The notes under the pieces were generated by a model. It saw only the letters and a program-made list of their open reading frames with translations. It made no database searches and was not told where the DNA came from. Positions 23,175 through 31,198 of a stretch of 38,691 nt of DNA are shown one piece after another. The position numbers and the translations under genes were made by a program. Location of the stretch: the NCBI GenBank assembly GCA_904374805.1, contig CAJFEW010000025.1, forward strand, positions 1 to 38,691, in the 5' to 3' direction. Within the stretch, counting starts at the first letter, position 1, and every line of letters begins with the position of its first letter. This DNA comes from an uncultured Neglectibacter sp. GTDB lineage: Bacteria > Bacillota > Clostridia > Oscillospirales > Acutalibacteraceae.

Positions 23175-23882
23175 TCACTGCAAAATCTGCCACACGCTGC
23201 AGGTGTGCAGCACGCTTCCCCCCAGCACAAACAGGTGAAATACCCCGTGGATGTAGGGCACTTTTTTCCCCACGCCGTAGAGCGCCGCCCCTGCGGTGTA
23301 GAGAATGCCCCCGCCCAAAAGGCACCAGAAGGAAAAAGCCGTGGCGGCCTGCAGAAAATCTCCCATGGCCAGCACCACCACCCAGCCCATGGCCAGGTAG
23401 CAGCCCATGGAAAATTTCCGGAACCGCTCCACGCTCACCCCGTTGAGCACCACGCCCAACACCGCAGCGGCCCACACGACGCCAAACAGGGCCCAGCCTT
23501 TCCAGCCCCCCAGGCACACCAAGGTGATGGGGGTGTAGGTGCCGGCAATGAGCAGGAAAATGGTGCAGTGGTCCAAAGAGCGGAACACCACCTTGGCCCG
23601 GTTCAGCCCCAGTCCGTGGTACAGGGTGGAAACCGTGTACAGCAGCACCATGGTGCCCCCAAACACCCCTGCGCACACCATCTGCAAAGGCTCCCGCCGG
23701 CAAGTGACCAGCAGAAACACCAGCGCCCCGGCTGCAAACAGGGCGGACACCCCGTGGCTCACTGCGGAGAAAACCTCCTCTCCCAAAGTGTAGCGGGGCA
23801 GGCCCAGGGCCCGCCGCTTCTGGGCCCGCAGACCGTTTTTCCGCCGGCGCTCCGCCTGCCGGACTGTCAACGTGTACTCCAC
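23175..23882 (-). CDS. trhA: Hemolysin III / PAQR family membrane protein (TrhA)
   Basis: Seven-helix membrane protein of the PAQR/YqfA-TrhA family, implicated in membrane energetics/homeostasis and, in eukaryotic relatives, in ceramidase-like zinc hydrolase activity. The 235-residue protein retains the putative metal-site residues: SxxxH in STLYHGLG, the Asp in SLDHCTIFLLIAGTY, and HxxxH in IHGVFHLFVLGG. The GTG at 23882 is chosen because GGAGG (23890-23894) lies seven bases upstream; the longer frame begins at a TTG without support. A basic Arg/Lys-rich segment (RRRKNGLRAQKRR) comes before the first helix. It is monocistronic as far as can be seen. Confidence 0.92.
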   Translation of the reverse strand: MEYTLTVRQAERRRKNGLRAQKRRALGLPRYTLGEEVFSAVSHGVSALFAAGALVFLLVTCRREPLQMVCAGVFGGTMVLLYTVSTLYHGLGLNRAKVVFRSLDHCTIFLLIAGTYTPITLVCLGGWKGWALFGVVWAAAVLGVVLNGVSVERFRKFSMGCYLAMGWVVVLAMGDFLQAATAFSFWCLLGGGILYTAGAALYGVGKKVPYIHGVFHLFVLGGSVLHTCSVWQILQ

Positions 23883-24092
23883 ACCATCGCCTCCACTCTT
23901 TTGAAAAAATGTTCGGGACAATCCCTGCCTGTTTCACCGGGGTGACACGGCGTGATGGTCCCCTTTCCGTATAATCTGGTTTTTAAAACTAGGTATAATC
24001 ATAGATTACACCATATCTCACAGAAATGCAAGGGGAAGTTTGCTGTTCCCCCTACTTTTCCGGAACTTTCCCACAGTTCTGGAGAAACTCCA
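23883..24092. other. Intergenic region between trhA and the ABC exporter leader
   Basis: Contains TATAAT at 23970-23975 and again at 23994-23999 on the plus strand without good -35 partners. TTATAC occurs on the minus strand, which could serve trhA. A hairpin AGGGGAA...TTCCCCCT lies at about 24029-24053. No gene seen. Confidence 0.35.
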
Positions 24093-24121
24093 TTGACTTT
24101 TTCTAAGGGATGTGCTACAGT
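24093..24121 (+). promoter_or_regulatory. Strong promoter of the ABC exporter operon
   Basis: TTGACT (-35, 24093-24098) and TACAGT (-10, 24116-24121) are separated by exactly 17 bases. TGC before the -10 makes it extended. Transcription should start near 24128, leaving a leader of about 190 bases before the first ABC gene. Confidence 0.75.
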
Positions 24122-24127
24122 GGCTGT

Positions 24128-24318
24128 AACCGTCATGTATGGAGCGCCCCACCGTGAAGGGCGCTTGTTGGGAAGCAATCCAATGCTGCGGCTGCTTTCC
24201 GTCTTCTGTCAAACCGCCGGGGACGCCCCCGGTTTGTTTGCCATGCAGGGGCGGCAGGCTCCGGCCTGCCGCCCCTTTTTGTACGCCTGCAACGTTTTAA
24301 CTTCTTTCGAGGTGTAGT
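24128..24318 (+). ncRNA. Structured leader RNA / putative attenuator of the ABC exporter
   Basis: The leader contains GCGCCC/GGGCGC (about 24143-24163), a second stem CAAACC...GGTTTG (about 24209-24236) and a full intrinsic terminator at 24248-24280, all before the first ABC gene. This is the layout of a transcription attenuator or riboswitch. I could not match it to a known class. An open frame starting at ATG 24136 ends at 24317 but has no Shine-Dalgarno, so a leader peptide is not well supported. A separate small RNA ending at the terminator is an alternative. Confidence 0.5.
24248..24280 (+). terminator. Intrinsic terminator inside the ABC exporter leader
   Basis: GGGGCGGCAGG (24248-24258) and CCTGCCGCCCC (24265-24275) form a perfect 11-bp stem with a 6-base loop, followed directly by TTTTT (24276-24280). 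It lies about 40 bases upstream of the first ABC start codon. Confidence 0.88.
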
Positions 24319-26130
24319 ATGAGGCATCCAACCCAAAAAAATTCCAACATTCTCCGGTTTTACCCCTTCACCAAGGGATTCCGGGGACGCTTTCTCCTGG
24401 CTGTGGTCCTGGTGATTGTGGCCGTGGTGGCCAACTATATGACGCCCCAGGTCATTCGGGTCACGGTGGACTCGGTCATCAACGACACCCCCTTTCAGCT
24501 GCCGGGCTTTCTGGTGGCGTGGATCGACGCCCTGGGGGGCCGGGCGGTGCTGCGGCAGCACATTGTCCTGTGCGCCCTGGCCTCTTTGGCCTTCGCAGCG
24601 GTGGCGGGGCTTGCCAACTACGGCTCCCGCATGAACCTGGCCAAGGCCTGCGAGGGCACCGTGGCCCGCATCCGCAACACCTTGTTCGACCACATCCAGC
24701 ACCTGCCCTATGCCTGGCACAACGCCCACTCCACCGGGGACATCATCCAGCGGTGCACCCAGGACGTGGACCTGATCCGCAATTTCGTCAGCGACCAGCT
24801 CATGGAGGTGGTGCGCACGGTGCTGCTGATTGTGGTCTCCCTGGCGCTGATGTTCACCATGAACGTGGAACTCTCCCTGCTGGTCTGCTGTTTCGTGCCG
24901 GTGGTGACGGTTTCCTCCCTGATCTTCTTTGTGATCACCGGACGGAAATTCCAAACCGCCGACGAGACCGAAGGGGAGCTCACCGCCCTGGTCCAGGAAA
25001 ACTTGACCGGCGTGCGGGTGGTGCGGGCCTTCGGCCGGGAGCGGTACGAGATCGACCGCTTTAATGAAAAAAACCAGGCGTTCACCGACCAGTGGGTCAA
25101 CCTGGGCAAAATCATGGGGGTCAACTGGGGCCTGGGGGATTTCTTCGCCGGGTTCCAGGTGCTGGTGATTCTGGTTGCCGGGGTATTTTTCGTAGAGCGG
25201 GGCGCTTTGACCGCAGGGGAGTTTCTGGCCTTCACCGCCTACAACTCCATGCTGGTGTGGCCCTCCCGCAGCTTGGGCCGCCTGCTGGCGGAGCTGAGCA
25301 AAACCTCCATCTCCTCCACCCGCCTGTTCGAGATTCTGGACGCCCAGGAGGAGCAAAACGGCGAGAATCCCCAGCACCCCCCCATGGACGGGGACATTGT
25401 CTTCGACCAGGTGAACTTCGGCTACAACCAGGAGACCGGCGTGCTCCATGACGTGAGCTTTACCATCCGGGCGGGGACCACCTTTGGCATCCTGGGGGCC
25501 ACAGGCTCCGGCAAATCCACCTTGGTGGCCCTGCTGGACCGGCTCTACGAGCTGCCCCGGGAAAACGGGCAAATCACCATCGGCGGGGTGGACATTCGGG
25601 AGATCGACCTGTCCTACCTGCGGAAAAACATTGGCGTGGTGCTCCAAGAGCCCTTCCTCTTTTCCAAAACCTTCCGGGAGAGCATTGCCGACGGCGCCCC
25701 CCGGGCGGACCTGGAGACGGTGCGCCACTACGCCCGCCTGGCGGTGATTGACGACGCCATCGAGCACTTTGCCCAGGGGTATGAAACCCCCATTGGGGAA
25801 CGGGGGGTGACCATCTCCGGCGGGCAGAAGCAGCGGGTGGCCATTGCCCGCATGCTCATGCAGAACACCCCCATCAAAATTTTTGACGATTCCCTCTCCG
25901 CCGTGGACATGGAGACCGACGCCAAAATCCGCCAGTCCATCCGGCAAAACGTGCGGGGCACCACCATTCTCATCGCCCACCGGATCACCACCTTGCTGAG
26001 CGCCGACCAAATTCTGGTGCTGGACCAGGGCCGGGTGGCCCAGCTGGGCACCCACCAGGAGCTGATCGCCCAGGAGGGCATCTACAAACGGATTTACGAT
26101 ATGCAGCGGGGCAACGCCGAAGAGGCGTAA
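24319..26130 (+). CDS. ABC exporter half-transporter, degenerate-site subunit
   Basis: Type IV (B-family) ABC exporter subunit, 603 residues: a six-helix membrane domain (about 20-310) and a nucleotide-binding domain. The NBD has Walker A GATGSGKST (about 392-400), signature ISGGQKQ (about 499) and Walker B IKIFDDSLSAVD (about 519-530). The residue after the Walker B Asp is Asp instead of the catalytic Glu, as in the degenerate-site partner of heterodimeric exporters such as TM287/288, BmrCD and LmrCD. The next gene supplies the complementary subunit. The ATG follows GAGGTG. The transported compound is unknown: drug, lipid or peptide exporters share this architecture. Confidence 0.93.
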   Translation: MRHPTQKNSNILRFYPFTKGFRGRFLLAVVLVIVAVVANYMTPQVIRVTVDSVINDTPFQLPGFLVAWIDALGGRAVLRQHIVLCALASLAFAAVAGLANYGSRMNLAKACEGTVARIRNTLFDHIQHLPYAWHNAHSTGDIIQRCTQDVDLIRNFVSDQLMEVVRTVLLIVVSLALMFTMNVELSLLVCCFVPVVTVSSLIFFVITGRKFQTADETEGELTALVQENLTGVRVVRAFGRERYEIDRFNEKNQAFTDQWVNLGKIMGVNWGLGDFFAGFQVLVILVAGVFFVERGALTAGEFLAFTAYNSMLVWPSRSLGRLLAELSKTSISSTRLFEILDAQEEQNGENPQHPPMDGDIVFDQVNFGYNQETGVLHDVSFTIRAGTTFGILGATGSGKSTLVALLDRLYELPRENGQITIGGVDIREIDLSYLRKNIGVVLQEPFLFSKTFRESIADGAPRADLETVRHYARLAVIDDAIEHFAQGYETPIGERGVTISGGQKQRVAIARMLMQNTPIKIFDDSLSAVDMETDAKIRQSIRQNVRGTTILIAHRITTLLSADQILVLDQGRVAQLGTHQELIAQEGIYKRIYDMQRGNAEEA

Positions 26131-26192
26131 AAACGCCGGAGCGCCTTTGCACCCCGGGAGTTTTCCCCCTTTTTCCTTACGAGGTATTTTCT

Positions 26193-28031
26193 ATGAACCT
26201 AGAACAAATCGAACGAAACAACCAGCAGGGCCGCTTTGCCTCCCTGAAAACCTGGGGCAAACTGGTGCCCTTCCTGCGGCCCTACTCCAAGCAGCTGGCG
26301 GTCATTGTGATCTTCATGCTGCTGGCCGCCGGCTGCGACATCACCTATCCCCTGCTCTCCGGCTATGCGGTGGACACCTTTGTCACCCCCCGCACCAGCC
26401 GGGGCATTGGCGGCTTCGCCTTGGTGTACGGCGGCGTGGTGCTGGCCCAAACCATCGGCACCATGATCTTTGCCCGCATCGCCCTAAAGGTGGAGATGTA
26501 CTTGGGGCGGGATTTGAAAAAGAAGCTCTTTGTCCATTTGCAGACCTTGAGCTTCTCCTATTACAACACTACGCCAGTGGGCACCATTGTGGCCCGGGTC
26601 ATGAGCGACACCAACCGGATCGGCTCCGTGTTCGCCTGGAGCCTGTCCGACATCTTTTGGAGCGCCGCCTATGTGGTGGGCTCCATGGGCGTCATGCTGG
26701 CCACCAACTGGCGGCTGGCCTTGCTGGTGATTGTAGTGGTGCCCCCCATCGCCCTGCTGACCCTCTACTTTCAAAAGCGGATTTTGGCCATAAACCGCCA
26801 AGCCCGGCGCATCAATGCGGAGATCACCCGCCACTACAACGAGGGCATCTCCGGGGCAAAGACCTCCAAAACTTTGGTCATCGAAGACAAGAACACCGCC
26901 GCTTTCCAGCAGGTCACCAGCCGCATGCGGGACACCACTGTCAAAGGCGTGGTGCTCAACGCCGTCTATGTGCCCATCATCGGCTTTCTGACCGCTTTGG
27001 CGGTGGCCTTTGTGCTCACCGGCGGCGGGAACATGGTGCTGGGAGAGGCCATCGGCATTGGGGAGCTGACCGTGTTTGTAAACTTCGCCCTGGGCATCGC
27101 AGACCCCGTGCAGACCTTGGCCCGGACCATCTCCAACTTCATCTCCACCCAGGCCAACATCGAGCGGGTGTCCGCCCTGCTGGAGCTGCAGCCCGACATC
27201 ACCGACACCCCCCAGGTGGTGGCAAAGTACGGCACCGCCCTGGATCCCAAACGGGAAAACTGGGAGCCCCTTGTGGGCCACATCACCTTTGAGGACGTGA
27301 CCTTCCGCTATCCCGACGGGCAGGAAAACGTGCTGGAGCACTTCAACCTGGACGTGCCTGCGGGCACCACCGTGGCCATTGTAGGGGAGACAGGGGCCGG
27401 CAAGTCCACCTTGGTGAACCTGGCCTGCCGGTTCTTTGAGCCCACCGGAGGCCGCATCCTCATTGACGGGAAGGATTACCGGGAGCGCAGCCAGCTGTGG
27501 CTCCACTCCAACATCGGCTACGTGCTGCAAACGCCCCACCTGTTCTCCGGCACCGTAAAGGAGAACATCCGCTACGGCCGGCTGGACGCCACCGACCAGG
27601 AGATTGTGGCGGCGGCCAAGCTGGTGAACGCCCACGACTTCATCACCCACATGGAACACGGTTACGACAGCGACGTGGGCGAGGGCGGGGGCCAGCTCTC
27701 CACCGGGGAAAAGCAGCTGCTCTCCTTTGCCCGGGCGGTGCTGGCCAACCCGAAAATCTTCGTGCTGGACGAGGCCACCGCCTCCATCGACACCCACACG
27801 GAAGCCTTGATTCAAGAGGCCATCTCCACCTTGCTGGAAGGGCGTACCAGCTTCCTCATTGCCCACCGGCTTTCCACCATCCGCAAGGCGGATCTGATTT
27901 TGGTGGTGCGGGCTGGGAAAATCATCGAGCGGGGCACCCACCAGGAGCTGATGGATCGGGGGGGCTACTACGCGGACCTGTACCAAAAACAGTTTGAAAC
28001 CGAAAGCACCCAACAGGTGCTCAACGGCTGA
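26193..28031 (+). CDS. ABC exporter half-transporter, catalytic-site subunit
   Basis: Partner of the preceding half-transporter, 612 residues. A hydrophilic N-terminal stretch (1-25) is followed by a six-helix membrane domain and an NBD with Walker A GETGAGKST (about 398-406), a divergent signature QLSTGEKQ (about 500-507) and an intact Walker B with catalytic Glu (IFVLDEATASID, about 521-532). A degenerate signature here with a Walker B lacking Glu in the partner is exactly the complementary pattern of asymmetric heterodimeric exporters. The start follows GAGGT and lies 62 bases after the first gene. A terminator follows at 28076-28105. Confidence 0.93.
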   Translation: MNLEQIERNNQQGRFASLKTWGKLVPFLRPYSKQLAVIVIFMLLAAGCDITYPLLSGYAVDTFVTPRTSRGIGGFALVYGGVVLAQTIGTMIFARIALKVEMYLGRDLKKKLFVHLQTLSFSYYNTTPVGTIVARVMSDTNRIGSVFAWSLSDIFWSAAYVVGSMGVMLATNWRLALLVIVVVPPIALLTLYFQKRILAINRQARRINAEITRHYNEGISGAKTSKTLVIEDKNTAAFQQVTSRMRDTTVKGVVLNAVYVPIIGFLTALAVAFVLTGGGNMVLGEAIGIGELTVFVNFALGIADPVQTLARTISNFISTQANIERVSALLELQPDITDTPQVVAKYGTALDPKRENWEPLVGHITFEDVTFRYPDGQENVLEHFNLDVPAGTTVAIVGETGAGKSTLVNLACRFFEPTGGRILIDGKDYRERSQLWLHSNIGYVLQTPHLFSGTVKENIRYGRLDATDQEIVAAAKLVNAHDFITHMEHGYDSDVGEGGGQLSTGEKQLLSFARAVLANPKIFVLDEATASIDTHTEALIQEAISTLLEGRTSFLIAHRLSTIRKADLILVVRAGKIIERGTHQELMDRGGYYADLYQKQFETESTQQVLNG

Positions 28032-28075
28032 GCCCCTTCCCACGCGCTGCAGGGGAAACGATGTCCCCTGGCTCC

Positions 28076-28105
28076 ACCCCCGGCAAACCCGGGGGTTTCC
28101 TTTTT
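28076..28105 (+). terminator. Rho-independent terminator of the ABC exporter operon
   Basis: ACCCCCGG (28076-28083) pairs with CCGGGGGT (28089-28096) around a 5-base loop, followed by TTCCTTTTT. Confidence 0.82.
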
Positions 28106-28117
28106 CCTGGCGGCAGC

Positions 28118-28146
28118 AAAAAAGGCTGCTGCACCAAGCAACAGCC
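28118..28146 (-). terminator. Rho-independent terminator of the phosphorylase gene
   Basis: On the minus strand GGCTGTTGC and GCAGCAGCC form a 9-bp stem with one G-T pair and a 5-base loop, followed by TTTTTT (28118-28123). It ends the long minus-strand run that finishes with the phosphorylase. Confidence 0.8.
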
Positions 28147-28159
28147 CTTTCCCCTTCTG

Positions 28160-28948
28160 TTACAGCTTCTGCCCCAACGCGAAGGCAGCGCACTGGGCAA
28201 TAAATCGGTCCCGGCTCTCTGCAAAGGACCGGCTCCCCCAAGTCCAGGGCGGGTCTCCCTCCCGGACGGGGTGTTTGTCCGAGACCATAAGAGCTACGGT
28301 GCACGCCATGCCATAGTAGGTGCACACGGTGGCCACAGCGGATGCCTCCATATCCACAGCGGCGCAGCCCAGCCCCCGCCACTGCTCCTCTTTCCAAAAA
28401 GTCTGCCGGTAAGGGGCGTCTGTGGTCACTGTGGGCAGCCGCCGCACCGGGAAGCCCGCCCCCTCCAGGCACAGCCCCAAGGCTTTCCCTTGGACGGAGG
28501 GCACGTCCACAAAGCCCTCTGCCTGCCGGTAGTGGAGGGAAGTGCCCTCCTCGCTCCAAAGCTGCCCCGGCAGCAGCACATCCCCCACAGAGAGCTGCGG
28601 GGCAAAGCCGCCGCACAGTCCCACCAGCAGCACCTCCTGCACCCCCAAGGCGTGAAGGGTCTCCACTGTGCAGGCGGCCTGGGGCGCCCCATATCCCCCG
28701 TGCAGGAAACAGACCTGGGAATTCCCCTGCGCCTGGTACACCGGCGAGTGGGCAATAAATCCAGGCAGCTGCTCCATGGTCTGGGACACAGCAAAGCGCT
28801 CCCGCAGCACGGGCAGGCCTTTGCCCAGGCAAAACACCACCGCCCGGGGCGGTAAAGTGGGCATCTCCCTGCCTGGATACTTGCTCTGAATGTGTTTTCC
28901 CGGCTGGATCACCGGGGCGGAATCGTCCGTTGGTGAAAACCACTGCAT
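28160..28948 (-). CDS. Nucleoside phosphorylase, PNP/UDP superfamily (uridine phosphorylase-like)
   Basis: Predicted to cleave a nucleoside with phosphate to give a base and ribose 1-phosphate. The 262-residue protein has the superfamily signatures VGLCGGFAP (central, phosphate and ribose site) and VDMEASAVATVC (ribose-binding Glu) near residue 195. It ends in a helix typical of hexameric nucleoside phosphorylases. An N-terminal extension of about 35 residues comes before the first strand. The spacing of motifs resembles uridine phosphorylase more than MTA/SAH nucleosidase, but base specificity is uncertain. It follows DAHP synthase after about 48 bases on the same strand. Confidence 0.87.
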   Translation of the reverse strand: MQWFSPTDDSAPVIQPGKHIQSKYPGREMPTLPPRAVVFCLGKGLPVLRERFAVSQTMEQLPGFIAHSPVYQAQGNSQVCFLHGGYGAPQAACTVETLHALGVQEVLLVGLCGGFAPQLSVGDVLLPGQLWSEEGTSLHYRQAEGFVDVPSVQGKALGLCLEGAGFPVRRLPTVTTDAPYRQTFWKEEQWRGLGCAAVDMEASAVATVCTYYGMACTVALMVSDKHPVREGDPPWTWGSRSFAESRDRFIAQCAAFALGQKL

Positions 28949-28996
28949 AGGAGTCCTCCCTTTCTTCCAAAAAGCAGCCTAGGGCGAACCGCCCGC

Positions 28997-30028
28997 TTAC
29001 ACCCGGTTTGCCATTTCCAGCAGCAGCCGCTGGGTGTCCTCCCAGCCCAGGCAGGGATCGGTGATGGACTTGCCGTACACCCGCTCTCCCTCAATGGGCT
29101 GGCAGCCCTCCTCCAGATAGCTTTCGATCATCACGCCCTTGACCAAAGCCTGCAGGTCGGGGCTGTGGCGGCGGCTGTGCAGCACCTCGCTGACGATGCG
29201 GGGCTGCTCCTTGTACTGTTTGTCGGAGTTGGAGTGGTTGGCGTCCACCACCGCCGCCGGGAAGGAGAGCCCCCGCTTTTGGTACAGCTCCCACAGGCGC
29301 ATCAAGTCCTCGTAGTGATAGTTGGGCACGCAGGTGCCGTATTTGTCCACCCCGCCCCGGAGAATGGCGTGGGCCAGGGGATTGCCGGTGGTGGTCACGT
29401 CCCAACCCCGGTACAGGAAGGTGTGGCCGCTCTGGGCCGCCTGAATGGAGTTGAGCATCACCGACAGGTCGCCGCTGGTGGGGTTCTTCATGCCCACGGG
29501 GATATCCATACCGCTGGCGGTGAGCCGGTGCTGCTGGTTCTCCACAGACCGGGCCCCCACCGCCTCGTAAGAGAGCACGTCGTCCAGATAGCTGCGGTTC
29601 TCCGGGTAGAGCATCTCGTCGGCAGCGGTCAGGCCTGACTCCTCCATCACCCGCAGGTGCAGCCGCCGGATGGCGATAATACCCCCCAGCAGGTCCGGGG
29701 CCTTGTCCGGGCTGGGCTGGTGGAGCATTCCCTTGTACCCCGCCCCGGTGGTCCGAGGCTTGTTGGTGTACACCCGAGGGATCAGCAGCAGCTTGTCCTC
29801 CACCTGCTCCTGAAGCTTGGCCAAGCGGGACACATACTCCAGCACCGCGTCCTCCCGGTCGGCGGAGCAGGGGCCTACCACCACCAGAAATTTCTGGCTG
29901 TTCCCTGCAAACACCTCTCGAATCTCCTCGTCCCGCCGGGCCTTCAGCTGGGCCAGGGCCGGGGTAAGGGGATACTCCTCTTTCAGCTCCCCAGGGCCCG
30001 GCAGCTGGCGATTGTACTTCATAGACAT
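28997..30028 (-). CDS. aroF: 3-Deoxy-7-phosphoheptulonate synthase (DAHP synthase, class I)
   Basis: Catalyses the first committed step of aromatic amino acid synthesis, joining phosphoenolpyruvate and erythrose 4-phosphate. The 343-residue protein has GPCSAD, the substrate-binding KPRTT, and downstream GVDKYGTCV and VDANHSNSDKQYKEQ, all in the order and length of the AroF/G/H (class I alpha) enzymes. Metal ligands (a Cys in GPCSAD, His in DANHSN, Glu in GVMIESYLEEG and a C-terminal Asp) all look present. The N-terminal 40 residues match the regulatory extension that binds feedback amino acids in this class, but which amino acid inhibits cannot be told. AGGAGG precedes the ATG; a second Met two codons on is a possible start. 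Confidence 0.95.
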   Translation of the reverse strand: MSMKYNRQLPGPGELKEEYPLTPALAQLKARRDEEIREVFAGNSQKFLVVVGPCSADREDAVLEYVSRLAKLQEQVEDKLLLIPRVYTNKPRTTGAGYKGMLHQPSPDKAPDLLGGIIAIRRLHLRVMEESGLTAADEMLYPENRSYLDDVLSYEAVGARSVENQQHRLTASGMDIPVGMKNPTSGDLSVMLNSIQAAQSGHTFLYRGWDVTTTGNPLAHAILRGGVDKYGTCVPNYHYEDLMRLWELYQKRGLSFPAAVVDANHSNSDKQYKEQPRIVSEVLHSRRHSPDLQALVKGVMIESYLEEGCQPIEGERVYGKSITDPCLGWEDTQRLLLEMANRV

Positions 30029-30046
30029 GGCGTGTTCCTCCTGTGG

Positions 30047-30475
30047 TTATTCCTTCTCCTGGTTCTGTTCCAGCAGCCGCCGGATGCCCTCGTCTGTATA
30101 GGACAGCAGCTTGCCAAACCGCCAGGCGATGTCCCGGCGCACTTGGCTGTAGGTGCCCTGGGCCAGGGCGGCGGCCTTCTCCCCTTTCAGGCCCAGGTAC
30201 TCTTGCAGGACCCTTTCCTCCTGGTAAAACAGGGCGTTGTACTTCCCCCGGTTCAGAGACAGGGGAAATAGGTCTGTGAGCAGGGGCTCATCCTCCACGT
30301 ACAGCTTCACCCCGTACTTTTGGCACAGGTCTTCAAAATAGGGCAGGTATTCGTCCCGGGCCGCCCGGGTGTCGCAAGGGTGGGCCAGGGCGATCTGCTT
30401 CACCCCCGCCCGGACCATCTCGCAAAAGCAGTCCGCGGCCCCCAATTCATAGGAAAAATGGTCAAGAGTCTTCAT
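30047..30475 (-). CDS. Uncharacterised conserved-looking protein, 142 residues
   Basis: I do not recognise this family. It has a very good ribosome binding site (AAGGAGG) and normal codon use, overlaps the upstream gene by 14 bases and ends 18 bases before DAHP synthase, so it is a genuine operon member. The sequence is soluble and mixed alpha/beta. It contains SYELGAADCFCEMVRAG, then IALAHPCDTRAAR and a YFEDLCQKYGVKLYVEDEPLLTDLF segment suggestive of a Rossmann-like or TIM-barrel fragment. It ends in a charged helix (RRLLEQNQEKE). Position suggests a role near aromatic amino acid metabolism or none in particular; no function is assigned. Confidence 0.8.
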   Translation of the reverse strand: MKTLDHFSYELGAADCFCEMVRAGVKQIALAHPCDTRAARDEYLPYFEDLCQKYGVKLYVEDEPLLTDLFPLSLNRGKYNALFYQEERVLQEYLGLKGEKAAALAQGTYSQVRRDIAWRFGKLLSYTDEGIRRLLEQNQEKE

Positions 30476-30743
30476 GGCTGTCCTCCTTTTCTGTGGTCTC
30501 CGAAGGCTCTTTGCCGCCCTTGGGCGCCAGCTGGCCTAAAGCCGCCCCCAGCAGCATTCCCAGGGACATGGCCTGCCCCAGCTCCATATGCAGCACCCCG
30601 GCCAAGCCTGCGCCCAAAGCCAGCCCTAAGCACATGCCCTCGGTGAGATAGTTCTTCCTGCCCCGGCGGCCGTTGGCGGCCAGCAAGGCGATGGTCAGCC
30701 CCATGGCCACAAAGGGCAGGGCCGCGTTGAAAAAGTCCGCCAT
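30462..30743 (-). CDS. Small membrane protein, unknown function
   Basis: A 93-residue protein with three hydrophobic segments: residues 5-22 (AALPFVAMGLTIALLAAN), then two Gly/Leu/Ala-rich segments (about 37-52 and 57-70). A basic loop NGRRGRKN and a charged, acidic tail (SETTEKEDSHEDS) follow the helices. The start follows AGGAGG. The stop lies inside the next gene (14-base overlap), which points to translational coupling. Family not recognised. It resembles the small glycine-zipper-like membrane proteins common in Firmicutes, without a specific match. Confidence 0.75.
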   Translation of the reverse strand: MADFFNAALPFVAMGLTIALLAANGRRGRKNYLTEGMCLGLALGAGLAGVLHMELGQAMSLGMLLGAALGQLAPKGGKEPSETTEKEDSHEDS

Positions 30744-30763
30744 ACAGCATCCTCCTTAGACCG

Positions 30764-31084
30764 TCACTCCTCCAGCACCTTTTCCAGGAACACCCGCTCC
30801 CGGAAAGCGCCGTTGCGCTGGGCCTTTTCATTTTTGGCCTGGCGGATCTCCCTGTCCGTCCAGCCCTGGAGATGGGCCAGCTCCTCCAGCACCTCCAAAA
30901 TGTCCCCCAGCTCTTCCAGGTTCTTGTCCGCCAGAAACTCCTCCACCTCTTCCCGGAGCTTGTTCTCCAGGCACTGGATGTACTCTTCATCATCCAAGGT
31001 GTGGATCACTGGTGTGCCTCCCTGCTCGCGGATGATGTCGGGCACATTGTCCCGCACCAGTTTGTTGTACACCTGTTCTTTCAT
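30764..31084 (-). CDS. MazG-like nucleotide pyrophosphohydrolase
   Basis: The 106-residue protein belongs to the all-alpha NTP pyrophosphohydrolase (MazG/HisE/phage-type) superfamily. It begins YNKLVRDNVPDIIREQGG, the usual start of the phosphoribosyl-ATP pyrophosphohydrolase-like subgroup. The metal-binding Glu/Asp motifs are EEVEEF and, 11-12 residues later, EELGDI. The start is the ATG at 31084 behind AAAGGAG; the longer frame upstream reads into a GC hairpin. The substrate is a nucleotide triphosphate or PR-ATP-like compound; without histidine genes nearby, a house-cleaning role is more likely than histidine synthesis. Confidence 0.88.
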   Translation of the reverse strand: MKEQVYNKLVRDNVPDIIREQGGTPVIHTLDDEEYIQCLENKLREEVEEFLADKNLEELGDILEVLEELAHLQGWTDREIRQAKNEKAQRNGAFRERVFLEKVLEE

Positions 31085-31109
31085 ACCTTTTCTCCTTTCC
31101 CCTGCACCT

Positions 31110-31198
31110 GCGGTGGGCGAGTCGCGCACGGAGGCTGCGCCTCCGAACCAAGGGGCGATTTTCTCCCTAACTGCCCGCGTTCTCCCCTGGGGCAGTGG
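31110..31198. other. Intergenic hairpin between RlmI-like and MazG-like genes
   Basis: CGGAGGC-TGC-GCCTCCG (about 31129-31145) is a perfect 7-bp hairpin without a T-run, and a weaker CTGCCC/GGGCAG pair lies near 31170-31195. It could reduce readthrough or stabilise the upstream mRNA 3' end. No gene seen. Confidence 0.4.

Noticed and set aside
24128-24280. Known riboswitch (guanidine, T-box and similar) upstream of the ABC exporter
   Set aside because: No conserved core sequence of any class I know could be recognised by eye, so no class is named.
24136-24317. Leader peptide ending just before the ABC exporter start codon
   Set aside because: The candidate ATG has no Shine-Dalgarno, and the frame runs through the terminator hairpin; kept only as a remote possibility within the leader feature.
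26484-28970. Very long minus-strand open frame of 828 codons
   Set aside because: It is antisense to the ABC exporter gene and phosphorylase region, has no ribosome binding site, and its translation is low-complexity Gly/His/Val/Gln sequence typical of the complement of GC-rich coding DNA.
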